64,000 nt of DNA from Legionellaceae bacterium (GCA_029210085.1 JARGPP010000011.1:42069-106068); one strand, 5' to 3'. Positions 1 to 9,347 are shown, numbered from the stretch's first letter. Made by a program: numbers and translations. The notes: generated from the letters alone by a model not told the origin.

Positions 1-390
1 CAATGTCGTTACAAGAGGAAGGGCTTCAGCAAAGCGCTCTGCTACAAAACAAATATCAATAGCAAGCTTCAAAGCTTGTTCATGTTTAGGGTGAGACGCT
101 AAAATAACGTTTAAAAGCTTGAGTGCTTCGTTTGAATCTTGTTCCAAACTTCCCTGATAGCGTAGATATGCTAAGCGAATCAACAAAGCCTCATGATTTG
201 GATAATGCTCTAAAAGAGCTTCGAGTGGTTGCATAGCCTCAATTGGACATGGTGTCTGACTGTGTTCAATCATATTCGTATATGTGTGTAAGTGCTGCGC
301 AATCACGCCATCATCACTTTTTGTACCTTCACTTGCTTCCACATCATAAGAGAGCTCGTCTAAATCAGTCGGATATAACCACATCTTCAT
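1..390 (-). CDS. TPR-like helical repeat protein, partial (C-terminus outside window)
   Basis: The reading frame is open from ATG at 388-390 to the window edge, giving the first 130 residues. The product starts MKMWLYPTDLDELSYD and contains LLEHYPNHEALLIRLAYL followed by a second unit with ILASHPKHEQALKLAIDI, a spacing typical of tetratricopeptide-type helical repeats. It is a paralogue of the next gene upstream (472-1398), which starts MHMWL and carries LLEHYPEHEALLIRRAHF at the same place. No signal peptide or membrane segment is visible in this part. The function is unknown; TPR units generally mediate protein-protein contacts. It may be cotranscribed with its neighbour, as the gap is 81 bp. 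The call of a real gene is secure because of the paralogy, but the full length cannot be seen. Confidence 0.75.
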   Translation of the reverse strand, partial: MKMWLYPTDLDELSYDVEASEGTKSDDGVIAQHLHTYTNMIEHSQTPCPIEAMQPLEALLEHYPNHEALLIRLAYLRYQGSLEQDSNEALKLLNVILASHPKHEQALKLAIDICFVAERFAEALPLVTTL

Positions 391-471
391 CTTAATGCCT
401 TACCTCATTTTATAAAAAAAACAACACAAACCAAGCTAAAAAATGACAAATAACTCGCCTTAGACTACAGG

Positions 472-1398
472 CTATTTAAATGTCAAAGTGTCCACGCAAT
501 TTATATCTTTAGTCGATTCTCCAGGCTGATAAAACGCGAGCATGGCACGCGCTTCTTGAAGCTTTGTGACATTATGTGTAGCACGATAAATCGTATATTT
601 ATCCAGAGTCACTTGGTCCATATCGTTGCGTGCTTCACACAGTGTAATACGATACCTTAAAGCTTCAATATGCTGCGGATATTTTTCTAACAATTCATTT
701 GCATCCACAAGTGCGTCTTGTAAATGACCTTGTGCTCCGTGCACTTGACTACGCAATAATAAACAAGCTTTAAACAAGTCATGGGGAAGATTAAACCGGT
801 ATTCTTCCGCCAAGACGCTATTTAAATCACGCTGTGCAAGCGCATATTTTTCTTGACTGAAAAAAATCTTGGCACATAAATAAAGGATTTTGATGCGCTC
901 TTCTTGATACATTTCAGAGTTAAAATCAGTGCGTTGCAATAAAACATTAAAATCATTTAAAGCGTTCTGAAATACGCCCAGTTCATAATAAACCTCACCA
1001 CGACGACAAAGCACAGGAATATTCATCTCAGCAGACTGAAGTGTTAATAGCGTACTTAAATCAACTAAAGCCAACTCAAAATCATTGGCTTTAAAATAAA
1101 TAGACGCACGTAATTTTAAAGCTTCTTCATGTTGAGGATTTTTATCCAAAACTAGCGCTAAGTCGCATAAAGCAGCGCGGACATCATAAATATTAAAAAA
1201 GTGCGCACGACGGATTAAAAGCGCTTCATGTTCAGGATAATGCTCTAAAAGTGAATTTAAACAGTATACCGCCCCTGATGATGCCAATTGCTCTCTCTGG
1301 TACCAATCATTATAAAAAGTCAGTGTATCACTCACTTCTTGATTCACTAAATCAACATCTTTAATGCCTATATCTTTAAACGACAACCACATGTGCAT
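472..1398 (-). CDS. TPR-like repeat protein, 308 aa
   Basis: This soluble protein is built from helical repeats resembling TPR units: LLEHYPEHEALLIRRAHFF near residue 53, LVLDKNPQHEEALKLRASI near 82, then further units with spaced A, L and Y and a late unit LLEKYPQHIEALRYRITL near 237. There is no signal peptide or transmembrane segment, so a cytosolic or exported soluble adaptor is likely. The start ATG at 1398 is favoured because the downstream paralogue also begins M-x-M-W-L. The specific role is unknown. Sel1/TPR proteins are common among effector candidates of intracellular gammaproteobacteria, but nothing in the sequence proves secretion. Confidence 0.75.
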   Translation of the reverse strand: MHMWLSFKDIGIKDVDLVNQEVSDTLTFYNDWYQREQLASSGAVYCLNSLLEHYPEHEALLIRRAHFFNIYDVRAALCDLALVLDKNPQHEEALKLRASIYFKANDFELALVDLSTLLTLQSAEMNIPVLCRRGEVYYELGVFQNALNDFNVLLQRTDFNSEMYQEERIKILYLCAKIFFSQEKYALAQRDLNSVLAEEYRFNLPHDLFKACLLLRSQVHGAQGHLQDALVDANELLEKYPQHIEALRYRITLCEARNDMDQVTLDKYTIYRATHNVTKLQEARAMLAFYQPGESTKDINCVDTLTFK

Positions 1399-1539
1399 AG
1401 TATGACTTCAATCCTAGTGCGCTAAAAAATGTCAAATTCTATCATACTCATCACTGCTCGTCTTCTGCCCATATCACCCCAAATGATTCAGTTCAAAGCC
1501 ATACACTCATCTTCTCACGGCCTCTCAACGCCATTAAAT

Positions 1540-4059
1540 TTACTGAAGCAAAGGCTTTAAGAACTGTCCTGTATATGAATCTGTGTTCAAAGCCAACTGC
1601 TCAGGGGTGCCTGTTGCTAATATTTCACCACCACGATTCCCTCCTTCAGGACCTAAATCAATCACCCAATCTGCTGTTTTAATTACATCTAAATTATGTT
1701 CAATCACCACAATCGTATTACCCTGGTCACGCAATCTAAAGAGCACTTGTAATAACTGCTTCACATCATGAAAATGTAAACCTGTGGTCGGCTCATCTAA
1801 AATATAGAGGGTTTCACCTGTATCTCGCTTTGAGAGCTCGCGTGCAAGCTTCATACGCTGTGCCTCCCCCCCTGAAAGCGTCGTTGCACTTTGCCCCAAG
1901 TGTACATAAGACAAACCAACATCCATTAATGTTTGACACTTTCGAGCTAATACGGGCACCGCATCAAAGAAGTCACATGCTTCTTCAGTCGTCATGTTAA
2001 GCACTTCGTGAATGTTTTTACCTTTGTATTGCACATCTAATGTTTCACGGTTATAACGCTTACCACGACACACATCACACATCACATATGTGTCCGGTAA
2101 AAAGTGCATTTCGACTTTAATTAATCCATCCCCCTGACAAGCCTCACAGCGCCCACCTCGCACGTTAAAACTAAAACGTCCTGGCTTATATCCACGTGCT
2201 CGCGCCTCGGGTGTATTTGAAAATAATTCTCGTATCGGTGTAAAAAGCCCGGTATACGTCGCAGGATTAGAGCGAGGTGTTCGTCCAATAGGACTTTGAT
2301 CAATATCAATCACTTTGTCGCAATAGTCTAATCCTTCAACCGCACCAACCTCACCAATCAATGAAATTTGGCTGCGATAAAAACGAGCACGTGCTAATGG
2401 ATACAATGTGTCATTGATTAAACTAGACTTACCAGAACCCGATACCCCCGTGACACAAGTCATTAGCCCAACAGGAATACTCACAGACACATCGTTTAAA
2501 TTATGACACGTCACACCTTCCAAACGAATGACGCGCTCAGCCTCATAAGATGTACGAACCTTAGGGACTTCTATTGATTCTGTTCCTAACAAATATTGCC
2601 CGGTCAAAGACTCTTTACAGGCCATAATATCTTCAGGTGTGCCAGAGGCTACCACATGCCCTCCATGAATACCCGCACCTGGCCCGATATCTAATACATG
2701 ATCTGCAGCGCGAATGGCCTCTTCATCATGCTCTACAACAATAATGGAGTTGCCTAAATCACGTAATTGCAATAAGGTTTTCAATAATCTTGCGTTATCT
2801 CGTTGATGTAAGCCAATCGAAGGCTCATCGAGCACATACATCACACCGACCAGACCAGAACCAATTTGACTTGCAAGCCGAATACGTTGCGCCTCACCTC
2901 CAGACAGTGTTTCAGACCGCCTTTCAAGTGATAAGTAATCCAGTCCCACTTCGACTAAAAATCCGAGACGTGCCATAATTTCTTGGTTAATTTTTTTCGC
3001 AATTTCGCCTCTGGCACCCGGTAAATGTAATGATTTAAAAAATTGATAAGCTTCTCCAATTGGATAAGCCACCACATCCGTTAAACGTCGACCATCAACC
3101 AATACATGTCTCGCAGCCGGTCTAAGGCGCGTGCCCTCACAGCGCATACACGGCCTAAACATCAATTCAGGATTATCTTCTGAACCAATCTTGACTGTTT
3201 TTTTCTCAATACCTAGCCCATCACAGGCGGTACAAGCCCCTGCTGGACTATTAAATGAAAACAATCGCGGCTCTAACTCTTCCAAACTATACCCACATTC
3301 AGAACAGGCAAATTTTGCTGAAAATACAATATCTTGATGCGCCCCATCCATCGATGCAACCACAGCCAGTCCATCACCCACATGGAGTGCATTTTCAAAT
3401 GACTCGCTCAAACGAGTGCTGGCATCTTGCCGCACTTTTAGGCGGTCAACCACAACCTCAATGGTATGCTTTTTGTAACGCTCAAGCTCTGGTGGCGCAT
3501 CTAAATCATATAAAGTGCCATTCACTCGAGCACGCACATATCCTAACACTTGCAAACGTTTAAAAACTTGCTCATGCTCACCTTTTCGGCCACGAATCAC
3601 AGGACCTAACAACATGATTTTGCTGTCTTCTGGCAGATTTAAGACATGATCAACCATTTGAGACACGGTTTGTGCATGCAACTTCAGCTGATGCTTAGGA
3701 CAATAAGGCTCGCCCACACGCGCATACAATAACCTTAAATAATCATAAATCTCGGTGGTCGTACCCACAGTTGAGCGCGGATTATGCGAAGTCACTTTTT
3801 GTTCAATCGCGATTGCAGGCGAAAGCCCTTCTATCGACTCAACATCCGGCTTATCCATAATCGATAAAAACTGCCGAGCATAAGACGATAATGACTCAAC
3901 ATAACGCCTTTGCCCTTCCGCGTATAAAGTATCAAAGGCAAGCGATGATTTTCCGGAACCCGATAGTCCTGTGATCACTGTGAGTTGATTACGTGGCAAA
4001 CTCACATCAATATTTTGAAGGTTGTGGGTTTTTGCCCCACGAATTTTAATAACACCCAT
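1540..4059 (-). CDS. uvrA: Excinuclease ABC subunit A, short insertion domain
   Basis: UvrA is the damage-sensing ABC ATPase of nucleotide excision repair; it loads UvrB on DNA. Visible motifs are Walker [10 protein letters not shown] at residues 31-39, a zinc module CSECG...CTACDGLG, the ABC signature [14 protein letters not shown], the second Walker [10 protein letters not shown], the second zinc module CEACQGDG...[13 protein letters not shown], and a second signature [17 protein letters not shown] chose ATG at 4059 ([17 protein letters not shown]), which matches the family N-terminus and has purines (GAGAG) upstream; the frame could open at 4146. At 839 residues it is about 100 shorter than E. 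coli UvrA (940). The loss lies between ACDGLG and [10 protein letters not shown], where only about 20 residues remain instead of about 105, so most of the insertion domain is absent. The frame is intact. Confidence 0.97.
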   Translation of the reverse strand: MGVIKIRGAKTHNLQNIDVSLPRNQLTVITGLSGSGKSSLAFDTLYAEGQRRYVESLSSYARQFLSIMDKPDVESIEGLSPAIAIEQKVTSHNPRSTVGTTTEIYDYLRLLYARVGEPYCPKHQLKLHAQTVSQMVDHVLNLPEDSKIMLLGPVIRGRKGEHEQVFKRLQVLGYVRARVNGTLYDLDAPPELERYKKHTIEVVVDRLKVRQDASTRLSESFENALHVGDGLAVVASMDGAHQDIVFSAKFACSECGYSLEELEPRLFSFNSPAGACTACDGLGIEKKTVKIGSEDNPELMFRPCMRCEGTRLRPAARHVLVDGRRLTDVVAYPIGEAYQFFKSLHLPGARGEIAKKINQEIMARLGFLVEVGLDYLSLERRSETLSGGEAQRIRLASQIGSGLVGVMYVLDEPSIGLHQRDNARLLKTLLQLRDLGNSIIVVEHDEEAIRAADHVLDIGPGAGIHGGHVVASGTPEDIMACKESLTGQYLLGTESIEVPKVRTSYEAERVIRLEGVTCHNLNDVSVSIPVGLMTCVTGVSGSGKSSLINDTLYPLARARFYRSQISLIGEVGAVEGLDYCDKVIDIDQSPIGRTPRSNPATYTGLFTPIRELFSNTPEARARGYKPGRFSFNVRGGRCEACQGDGLIKVEMHFLPDTYVMCDVCRGKRYNRETLDVQYKGKNIHEVLNMTTEEACDFFDAVPVLARKCQTLMDVGLSYVHLGQSATTLSGGEAQRMKLARELSKRDTGETLYILDEPTTGLHFHDVKQLLQVLFRLRDQGNTIVVIEHNLDVIKTADWVIDLGPEGGNRGGEILATGTPEQLALNTDSYTGQFLKPLLQ

Positions 4060-4873
4060 GCTCTTTTTTCTCTCTTTCATCACAACTTGACGTTTCGTCA
4101 TCTGCTTCATCAATTTTAAATAGTGTTTGTACCCTATCGGCAGCATCTGCCTGATAACTGCCTCGTCTCTTTGTGAGCGGAGGAGCTTGTTCTTCTTGAG
4201 ACCACATTGATAAACTTACAACACTTGGAGCCGCTGATGATCTCAGCATTGACAATTTGGGCGCCTCTTTCATCGCCATAACCAAATCAAATAACCCCGT
4301 ATCCTTTGTATGTTCGGCTTTTAAAACACTTGAATTCAAGGTTGCTAGCGTACCATCCATCGCTTGATAAGTAATCACCAAATCATCCGGTGTCACCGAA
4401 AAACTCAGTGCTTTTGACAAGCCGTCCAATTGCTGAGCTGAAAGTGGCTCATCTACGCTCAAATCAAAATGAGTGTTCGCTGACAATCGATTACTTACAA
4501 CAGCATGTATGACCGCCTCAACCCATATGCTTATCATATCAGATGACGGACACACAAAATTAATTTGACTTGGAAATCGCACTTTTGCCTGTTTAAAAAA
4601 ACATTTTTTTAGTGTGTCCCCGGATACTTGATTCAATTGTAAAGAAAATGAAACTCCTTTATTTTGCAATTCTGTCATATACCCCCCCAAAAACAATTTT
4701 CTCAACAGCAGTGCAAAATAGTCATCTAACGCTCCCAATACGAAATGAACCCGCGCATGTTCCACAGGCTCCCAATCAGCCAAAGCCGTGTTAATTTCTA
4801 ATATTTTATTTTTTGTCGGCATACGCAGATGAACTGTGATGGCTTCAGGCAACACTTCGATTTTGTCTCTCAT
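4046..4873 (-). CDS. Hypothetical protein, 275 aa
   Basis: I do not recognise this protein. The start ATG at 4873 has a good ribosome site (GGAGAA about 6 nt upstream). The product is soluble, with no signal peptide or membrane helix. The first 200 residues look like a mixed alpha/beta domain, and the last 70 or so are low-complexity and charged ([15 protein letters not shown], then an acidic stretch [17 protein letters not shown]). Its 3' end overlaps the chosen uvrA start by 14 bp, so the two are probably translationally coupled. No link to DNA repair can be read from the sequence; it could equally be a lineage-specific protein that happens to share the operon. Confidence 0.7.
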   Translation of the reverse strand: MRDKIEVLPEAITVHLRMPTKNKILEINTALADWEPVEHARVHFVLGALDDYFALLLRKLFLGGYMTELQNKGVSFSLQLNQVSGDTLKKCFFKQAKVRFPSQINFVCPSSDMISIWVEAVIHAVVSNRLSANTHFDLSVDEPLSAQQLDGLSKALSFSVTPDDLVITYQAMDGTLATLNSSVLKAEHTKDTGLFDLVMAMKEAPKLSMLRSSAAPSVVSLSMWSQEEQAPPLTKRRGSYQADAADRVQTLFKIDEADDETSSCDEREKKEHGCY

Positions 4874-4997
4874 GCAGTTTCTCCTTCCCTAAAAAACAAC
4901 ATCAAAACCTCAACCTCAAACCCTAACACCATGCATCACTAAAACCATTAAAAAGCATTTTTTTTAACCTAAAACCTTCTTGTTTTTTATCACTTAC

Positions 4998-5026
4998 TTC
5001 AAAAATAATGCAAATTATGCTATACT
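4998..5026 (+). promoter_or_regulatory. Extended -10 promoter for BON gene
   Basis: TATACT at 5021-5026 is preceded by TGC (extended -10). A weaker -35-like TTCAAA at 4998-5003 lies 17 bp upstream. It is 46 bp before the BON gene start and is the only good sigma70-like site in the divergent gap. Confidence 0.6.
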
Positions 5027-5071
5027 CTGCACCAAGAGATGTTTTAAGACTCAAACACTTAGGAGAAAATA

Positions 5072-5626
5072 ATGCGCGGACTGCAGAACTTTATTTTTGC
5101 CATTGCTTGCATGTTCACAATCACTGCACTACATGCAACTGATATCAAAAAACTCGAACATGAACTCAGTGACTCAGTTATCACCACAAAAATCACTTCA
5201 AAATACACCGAAAGTAAAAATTTAAATCCATTAAAAATAACGGTCACAACCGATCACGGCGCAGTAACTTTAGCCGGATATGTCAAAAACAGAGCGGCCA
5301 TGGTTGAAGCATTACGTTTGGCTAAAGCAACACATGGCGTTCAATCCGTTTCGGCAAGTGACTTAAAAATCAAGCGTGTGAACACCTCAATCACTGATGC
5401 CTACATCACCACAAAAGTTGAAGCCGCTATTTTAAAAGCCAAAGTCTTAGATGATGAGTCTATACCGCTGGTTGGGATCAATGCCCGCACAAATAACGGG
5501 GTTGTCACCTTATCAGGCGAAGTAAAAAACGATAAGTCAATCGCCCCTCTCCTTAAACGCGTTCTTGGCGTCAAAGGGGTTAAAAAAGTCGTTTCATACT
5601 TGCATGTAGCCAAACATAAAATTTAA
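5072..5626 (+). CDS. Periplasmic double-BON domain protein, OsmY/DolP-like
   Basis: The protein has a signal peptide (residues 1-22, ending TALHA) and two BON domains, at about 30-100 and 105-180. Each has the family glycine pattern: DHGAVTLAGYVKNRAAMVEAL and NNGVVTLSGEVKNDKSIAPLL, followed by GVQSV and GVKKV. BON domains occur in envelope stress proteins such as OsmY and the lipoprotein DolP, and bind phospholipid or the cell surface. There is no lipobox cysteine here, so it should be a soluble periplasmic protein. The start is secured by AGGAGAA 7 nt upstream of ATG 5072. It is monocistronic or weakly linked to the MFS gene 105 bp downstream, from which a hairpin leader separates it. Confidence 0.85.
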   Translation: MRGLQNFIFAIACMFTITALHATDIKKLEHELSDSVITTKITSKYTESKNLNPLKITVTTDHGAVTLAGYVKNRAAMVEALRLAKATHGVQSVSASDLKIKRVNTSITDAYITTKVEAAILKAKVLDDESIPLVGINARTNNGVVTLSGEVKNDKSIAPLLKRVLGVKGVKKVVSYLHVAKHKI

Positions 5627-5667
5627 AACGCTTTAAAGTTTTGTTCGGTTAAAACGCTGGATAAACG

Positions 5668-5723
5668 ATTCATGCTCAGGTAGGATAGAAATTTACGTTT
5701 AAATTTAACTCCTGAGCATGGAT
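5668..5723 (+). promoter_or_regulatory. Long inverted repeat in leader of MFS gene
   Basis: CATGCTCAGG at 5671-5680 is perfectly repeated in inverse at 5711-5720 (CCTGAGCATG). The stem extends outward through a G-U pair and two A-T pairs. The 30-nt loop itself contains AAATTTA (about 5690) facing TAAATTT (about 5702). The right arm ends about 8 nt before the MFS start codon and no T-run follows, so it is not an intrinsic terminator. It could sequester the initiation region in RNA or be a DNA operator. No regulator is identified. Confidence 0.5.
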
Positions 5724-5731
5724 GAAGTCGT

Positions 5732-7015
5732 ATGTCTGATGTAAAAACTGAAGCAACACCATCAAGCCCTCCTCATAAAACACGTTACCTGCCCTGGCTC
5801 ATCTGGTTTTTAGGTGCTTTTTTTTATTTTTACGAAAATCTCTTACAAGTCTCACCGAGTGTCATGGTACAAGACTTAATGCGTGCACTGACCATTGATG
5901 CAGGTGGACTCGGACTTCTAGCGGGTGCTTTTTTTTGTGGTTATGCCCCTATCCAAATTCCAGCAGGTGTATTAGCTGATCATTTTAATGTCCGCTTGCT
6001 ACTCGGTAGTGCCATAGCCCTGTGTGTTATCGGAACACTTTTATTTGTTTCAAGCCATGGTATTTATCAAGCCGCTCTCGGACGTCTATTAATTGGCATG
6101 GGCTCAGGGTTTGCTGCTATTTGCTCCATGAAACTTGCAACCCTTTTATTTCCTGCCAAAAAATTCCCCTTTCTGGTTGGATTGATGGTTACATTTGGCA
6201 TGACGGGTAGCATCATGGGGGGAGGACCTCTTGCGGTTGTGGTCGAATCCATTGGCTGGCGTAGTGCACTCTACACACTGATTGTACTCGGTGTTATTTT
6301 AGGTTTTTTTGTGGTCTGGCTTGTGCAAGAAAAAAAGCATACAACTGCAGAAACCAAAAGGCCTCAAGAAAATCATCATGTACTACATGGCTTAATACAA
6401 GTGCTCAGCTGCAGACGCAGTTGGGCTGTGGCAGGATACGGTGGCCTTATGTTTGCGCCCACTTCTATTTTTGGAGGTCTATGGGGCGTACCTTTTATTA
6501 TGCAAGCCTATCATTTAGATAAGCCTGCTGCGGCAAGCCTTGTTTCACTGCTGTTTTTAGGCTGGGTTATTGGTGGCCCTTTAACTGGCCTTATTGCTGG
6601 AATTTTTGAGAAAAAACGCCCGACACTCTTCATTGGCTCTCTTGGAGCACTCACGTGCATGGCGAGTATTTTATATATCCCAAACCTGCCTGTGTTCTTA
6701 TTATCAGTCACTATTTTTTGCTTCGGCCTATTTTCAAGTTGCTTTCTTCCTTCATTTTCTATCATGAAAGAAATTCATGATGATGCCTATTCAGGCGCCG
6801 CACTTGGCTTTATGAACACAGCGAATATGGTCGGAGGGCTAGTAGGCCTACCTTTGGTCGGCTTACTCTTAAATCGCTTGTGGGATGGCAACATGCTGAA
6901 TGGTGTTAAACATTATACAACAGCTAATTACACCGTATCACTCTCACTGCTACCCTTGATGATGCTGATTTCAATCAGCCTGTTGTTTTTTATTCATGAA
7001 GAGAAGCAAGTATGA
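5732..7015 (+). CDS. MFS transporter, Pht-like family
   Basis: A 427-residue, 12-helix major facilitator carrier of the inner membrane. The N-terminal segment (YFYENLLQVSPSVMVQDLM, residues 31-50) resembles the first helix region of the Legionella/Coxiella Pht-type carriers, which move amino acids or nucleosides. The A-like motif GVLADHFNVRLLL follows near residue 79 and the halves are joined by a charged loop at about 205-218. Substrate is not readable. The ribosome site is weak and lies within the right arm of the inverted repeat at 5668-5723, so translation may be structure-controlled. The downstream neighbour fur is convergent, with a 43-bp gap. The Pht assignment comes from motif memory and has moderate certainty. 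Confidence 0.85.
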   Translation: MSDVKTEATPSSPPHKTRYLPWLIWFLGAFFYFYENLLQVSPSVMVQDLMRALTIDAGGLGLLAGAFFCGYAPIQIPAGVLADHFNVRLLLGSAIALCVIGTLLFVSSHGIYQAALGRLLIGMGSGFAAICSMKLATLLFPAKKFPFLVGLMVTFGMTGSIMGGGPLAVVVESIGWRSALYTLIVLGVILGFFVVWLVQEKKHTTAETKRPQENHHVLHGLIQVLSCRRSWAVAGYGGLMFAPTSIFGGLWGVPFIMQAYHLDKPAAASLVSLLFLGWVIGGPLTGLIAGIFEKKRPTLFIGSLGALTCMASILYIPNLPVFLLSVTIFCFGLFSSCFLPSFSIMKEIHDDAYSGAALGFMNTANMVGGLVGLPLVGLLLNRLWDGNMLNGVKHYTTANYTVSLSLLPLMMLISISLLFFIHEEKQV

Positions 7016-7058
7016 TGCTTTCAAAACCCTGAATCACTTCCGCTCAGATTAGATTAAA

Positions 7059-7475
7059 TTATTGATCTTGGCACGCCGAGCACCAGCCATAAATCGTGAG
7101 CGAATGGCTGGTCATTTGAAAATGTGCACGCTCAGCTATCATCGTTTGACGGGACTCAATCACCTCATCTACAAATTCGAGCACTTTTCGACATTTAACA
7201 CAAATCAAATGATCATGATGCTCACCTTCACTGAGCTCAAATACAGAGTGTCCGCCTTCAAAGTGATGCCGGTACACCAAACTTGCTGCTTCAAATTGTG
7301 TAAGCACTCGATAAACCGTTGCCAAGCTCACTTCTTCTCCCATATCAATCAATGCACGATAAATATCTTCTGCACTTAAATGTCGCTCTTCAGACTGCTC
7401 TAAAATCTGCAAAACCTTCAAACGAGGCAAAGTAATTTTTAGCCCCACGTTTTTTAATTGCTGACTTTCCCCCAC
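7059..7475 (-). CDS. fur: Ferric uptake regulator Fur
   Basis: A 138-residue Fur-family repressor. The N-terminal winged helix carries KITLPRLKVLQIL and the recognition helix VSLATVYRVLTQFEAASLV. The metal-binding part has HHFEGGHSVFEL, GEHHDHLICVKCRKV (the H-rich site plus CxxC), and a second C-S-A-C pair at the C-terminus, fitting a structural zinc site. It represses iron-uptake genes when loaded with Fe(II). The start is GTG at 7475 with AGGAGAG about 8 nt upstream. The gene is divergent from bamE, an arrangement also seen in Pseudomonas (fur-omlA). Zur is the main alternative, but context and sequence favour Fur. Confidence 0.93.
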   Translation of the reverse strand: MGESQQLKNVGLKITLPRLKVLQILEQSEERHLSAEDIYRALIDMGEEVSLATVYRVLTQFEAASLVYRHHFEGGHSVFELSEGEHHDHLICVKCRKVLEFVDEVIESRQTMIAERAHFQMTSHSLTIYGWCSACQDQ

Positions 7476-7501
7476 TCAAACTCTCCTGGTAGAAAACACG
7501 T

Positions 7502-7530
7502 TCGACAAGCCACAACAAGCTCGCTATACT
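7502..7530 (+). promoter_or_regulatory. sigma70-type promoter of bamE
   Basis: TCGACA at 7502-7507 (5 of 6 to TTGACA), a 17-bp spacer and TATACT at 7525-7530, lying 45 bp before the chosen bamE start in the fur/bamE divergent gap. Confidence 0.65.
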
Positions 7531-7575
7531 TCAATCGCAGATAGTATGGCTAATTTTTTCATAACAGGCAAAAAC

Positions 7576-7887
7576 ATGCGAACTTTTTTAAAACTTTTCA
7601 GTATTACCCTTCTTGGCTTATCACTCACACATTGTGCTTCCTATGATTTTTCTAAACGCACCGTGCAACAAGGTAACTTACTGCCTGAGAAAAAAATTAC
7701 AGCCCTTAAAATCGGCATGACCAAAGAAGAAGTGGCTACATTAATGGGGACAAGCCTGTTAAGCCCAACATTTAATAACGAACGCTGGGATTATGCTTAT
7801 ACTTGGCGCAAAGGCAGTGGTTCAGATACCACTCGTCGGCTCAGTATTTATTTTAAAAATAATCGTGTCACTCGCATTCAAACTTAA
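7576..7887 (+). CDS. bamE: Outer membrane assembly lipoprotein BamE
   Basis: BamE is the small lipoprotein of the BAM complex that folds outer-membrane proteins. From ATG 7576 the product has 103 residues: a lipoprotein signal peptide with the lipobox LTHC (lipidated Cys20; His at -1 is unusual), then the SmpA/OmlA fold with NLLPEKKITALKIGMTKEEV, LMGTSLLSPTF and RWDYAYTWRKG. These align well with E. coli BamE (GMTQQQVAYALGTPL). The open frame begins at 7546, but starting there would bury the signal peptide; AGG lies upstream of 7576. The last 4 bp overlap the convergent rnfH gene. Confidence 0.92.
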   Translation: MRTFLKLFSITLLGLSLTHCASYDFSKRTVQQGNLLPEKKITALKIGMTKEEVATLMGTSLLSPTFNNERWDYAYTWRKGSGSDTTRRLSIYFKNNRVTRIQT

Positions 7888-8150
7888 GATTTTTTTGCGC
7901 GCTGTCGACGTTTTTCTTTAGGGCTACTTAAAAGCGGGCGATATAACTCAACCCTATCTCCTGACTGCAGTAATTTGTCTATCGTCACGGGCTTTGAAAA
8001 AATACCCACTGATAATTCTCGCGTCTCAGGATAACGAATAAAAATACCCGATTGCTCCAAGGCATCGAGTACTGTCATCCCTGAGCGAAAAGAATGTGTT
8101 GTGTGCCAAATGGGATCTCCCGGTGGCACATACACAACCTCAACTGCCAC
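7884..8150 (-). CDS. rnfH: RnfH family (UPF0125) ubiquitin-like fold protein
   Basis: An 88-residue RnfH protein with VEVVYVPPGDPIWHTTHSF, SGMTVLDALEQSGI, the SVGIFSKPV signature and GDRVELYRPL, followed by a basic tail (SSPKEKRRQRAKKS). RnfH is a beta-grasp protein found next to ratA in gammaproteobacteria; its biochemical role is not settled. The start is GTG at 8150, inside the last codons of ratA (11-bp overlap), with GAGG about 9 nt upstream, which points to translational coupling with ratA. Confidence 0.92.
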   Translation of the reverse strand: MAVEVVYVPPGDPIWHTTHSFRSGMTVLDALEQSGIFIRYPETRELSVGIFSKPVTIDKLLQSGDRVELYRPLLSSPKEKRRQRAKKS

Positions 8151-8574
8151 CGTACACGTCCTCAGCCCGCTCGCAAAAGGCGTCTACCATTTTATCCGTT
8201 ACCTGCTCAAACACAGGGCCTAATAGCATGGATAGCATGCGACCTGAAAACTCAAACTCCAAATCAAAAGTAATCAAAGATCCGGTTTCTGTTGAATCAA
8301 ACCGCCAAAAACCTTCAAGATGACTAAAAGGGCCATCAATCAAACGCAGCTCAATCATTTTATTCGCTTGCAAGCGGTTTCGCGTGGTAAATGATTTCGT
8401 CATACCTGCGGCTGTCACCTCAAGTGTTGCCTGTACTTCATCTTCATCTCGATGATGCACCACACCACTCGAAAAATAAGGCAGAAACTTATGATAACTT
8501 TCAATATCGTCTACAAGCTCATACATTTGCTGACACGAAAATTGAGTTTCACGTGTGCGTTTTACAACCGTCAT
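8140..8574 (-). CDS. ratA: RatA, Coq10/START-domain protein
   Basis: A 144-residue START-like (polyketide cyclase/Coq10) protein: CQQMYELVDDIESYHKFLPY near the N-terminus, GPFSHLEGFWRF in the middle and LLGPVFEQVTDKMVDAFCER at the end. E. coli RatA was described as blocking 70S ribosome assembly; mitochondrial Coq10 binds ubiquinone, so a quinone-chaperone role is the alternative. The start ATG overlaps the upstream esterase stop (ATGA, 8571-8574) and the end overlaps rnfH, giving an esterase-ratA-rnfH translational unit. smpB, the usual neighbour of ratA, is not present here. Confidence 0.9.
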   Translation of the reverse strand: MTVVKRTRETQFSCQQMYELVDDIESYHKFLPYFSSGVVHHRDEDEVQATLEVTAAGMTKSFTTRNRLQANKMIELRLIDGPFSHLEGFWRFDSTETGSLITFDLEFEFSGRMLSMLLGPVFEQVTDKMVDAFCERAEDVYGGS

Positions 8575-9245
8575 GCCACATCTCCTGCAATTGATGCAGA
8601 TAAAGCCATCTGCTCTTTAAACCACACTGCTATTTCTTGTACTTCTTCAATACACACAGAATGCTCCATGGGATACTCTCGAACGGTTAACGCATGAAAC
8701 CCTGCTTCACGCAGCCAAGTGACACTCTTTGCGGTCCAGGCCGGCAAAACCATGGGGTCAAACTGACCTGATCCGATAAATATCGGTGTTTTTTTCGGTA
8801 GTTTCGCATGACATTCAGAAGCAAGCGGTAAATAAGCAGACAGTGAAATCACACCACCTAAAGCAATATCGGTTCTCAGGGCCGTCAACAATGCCATGGC
8901 ACCCCCTTGTGAAAAACCAGCTAAGAAAATATTTTGAGGTGCAAACCCATCTGCTATTTGTGCTTCAATGATTTGAAGAATCTTTTGCTCAGACGCTACA
9001 ATTCCCACTTTATCTTCACGATCAGTCAACGACACCCCGGTAATGTCATACCAAGCCGGCATGGGCATTCCTTGATTCAAGGTAACCGGGCGAATAGGCG
9101 CATTCAATGCCACATGACGTACAGGCACATTGAGCGGCAATTGCTTTGCAAGCCCTGCCATATCATCAGCACTTGCGCCTAAACCATGCATCCAAATCAT
9201 GCATGCTTCAGCCTTTTGATTCGACTCAACCACAACAGTATTCAA
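8571..9245 (-). CDS. Carboxylesterase / acyl-protein thioesterase family hydrolase
   Basis: An alpha/beta hydrolase of the phospholipase/carboxylesterase (EstB/APT1) family. Visible are the oxyanion motif WMHGLGASADDM, the Trp-Tyr-Asp segment PAWYDI, the nucleophile GFSQGGAMA, the acid SGQFDPMV and the catalytic His in PMEHSVC. It hydrolyses short acyl esters or thioesters in the cytosol; the natural substrate is unknown. No ATG fits the N-terminus. TTG at 9245 has GGAG 7 nt upstream and gives MNTVVVESNQK. A second TTG at 9260 would add five residues. It is translationally coupled to ratA through an ATGA overlap. Confidence 0.87.
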   Translation of the reverse strand: MNTVVVESNQKAEACMIWMHGLGASADDMAGLAKQLPLNVPVRHVALNAPIRPVTLNQGMPMPAWYDITGVSLTDREDKVGIVASEQKILQIIEAQIADGFAPQNIFLAGFSQGGAMALLTALRTDIALGGVISLSAYLPLASECHAKLPKKTPIFIGSGQFDPMVLPAWTAKSVTWLREAGFHALTVREYPMEHSVCIEEVQEIAVWFKEQMALSASIAGDVA

Positions 9246-9347
9246 AGTACAACTCCACAAAAAAAGAGCTCAATTATCCCGAATCATCACTCGCATAGCA
9301 ACCATACCGAGCAGAGACTGAAATTTGTTTTATTTTTGTCTTTAACG

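Noticed and set aside
1540..4146. UvrA shortened by a frameshift or pseudogene decay
   Set aside because: The frame is continuous and all ATPase and zinc motifs are present; the shortening is a clean in-frame absence of the insertion domain.
5626..5671. Terminator after the BON gene
   Set aside because: Only weak short pairings (AAAACGCTTTAAAGTTTT) without a GC-rich stem.
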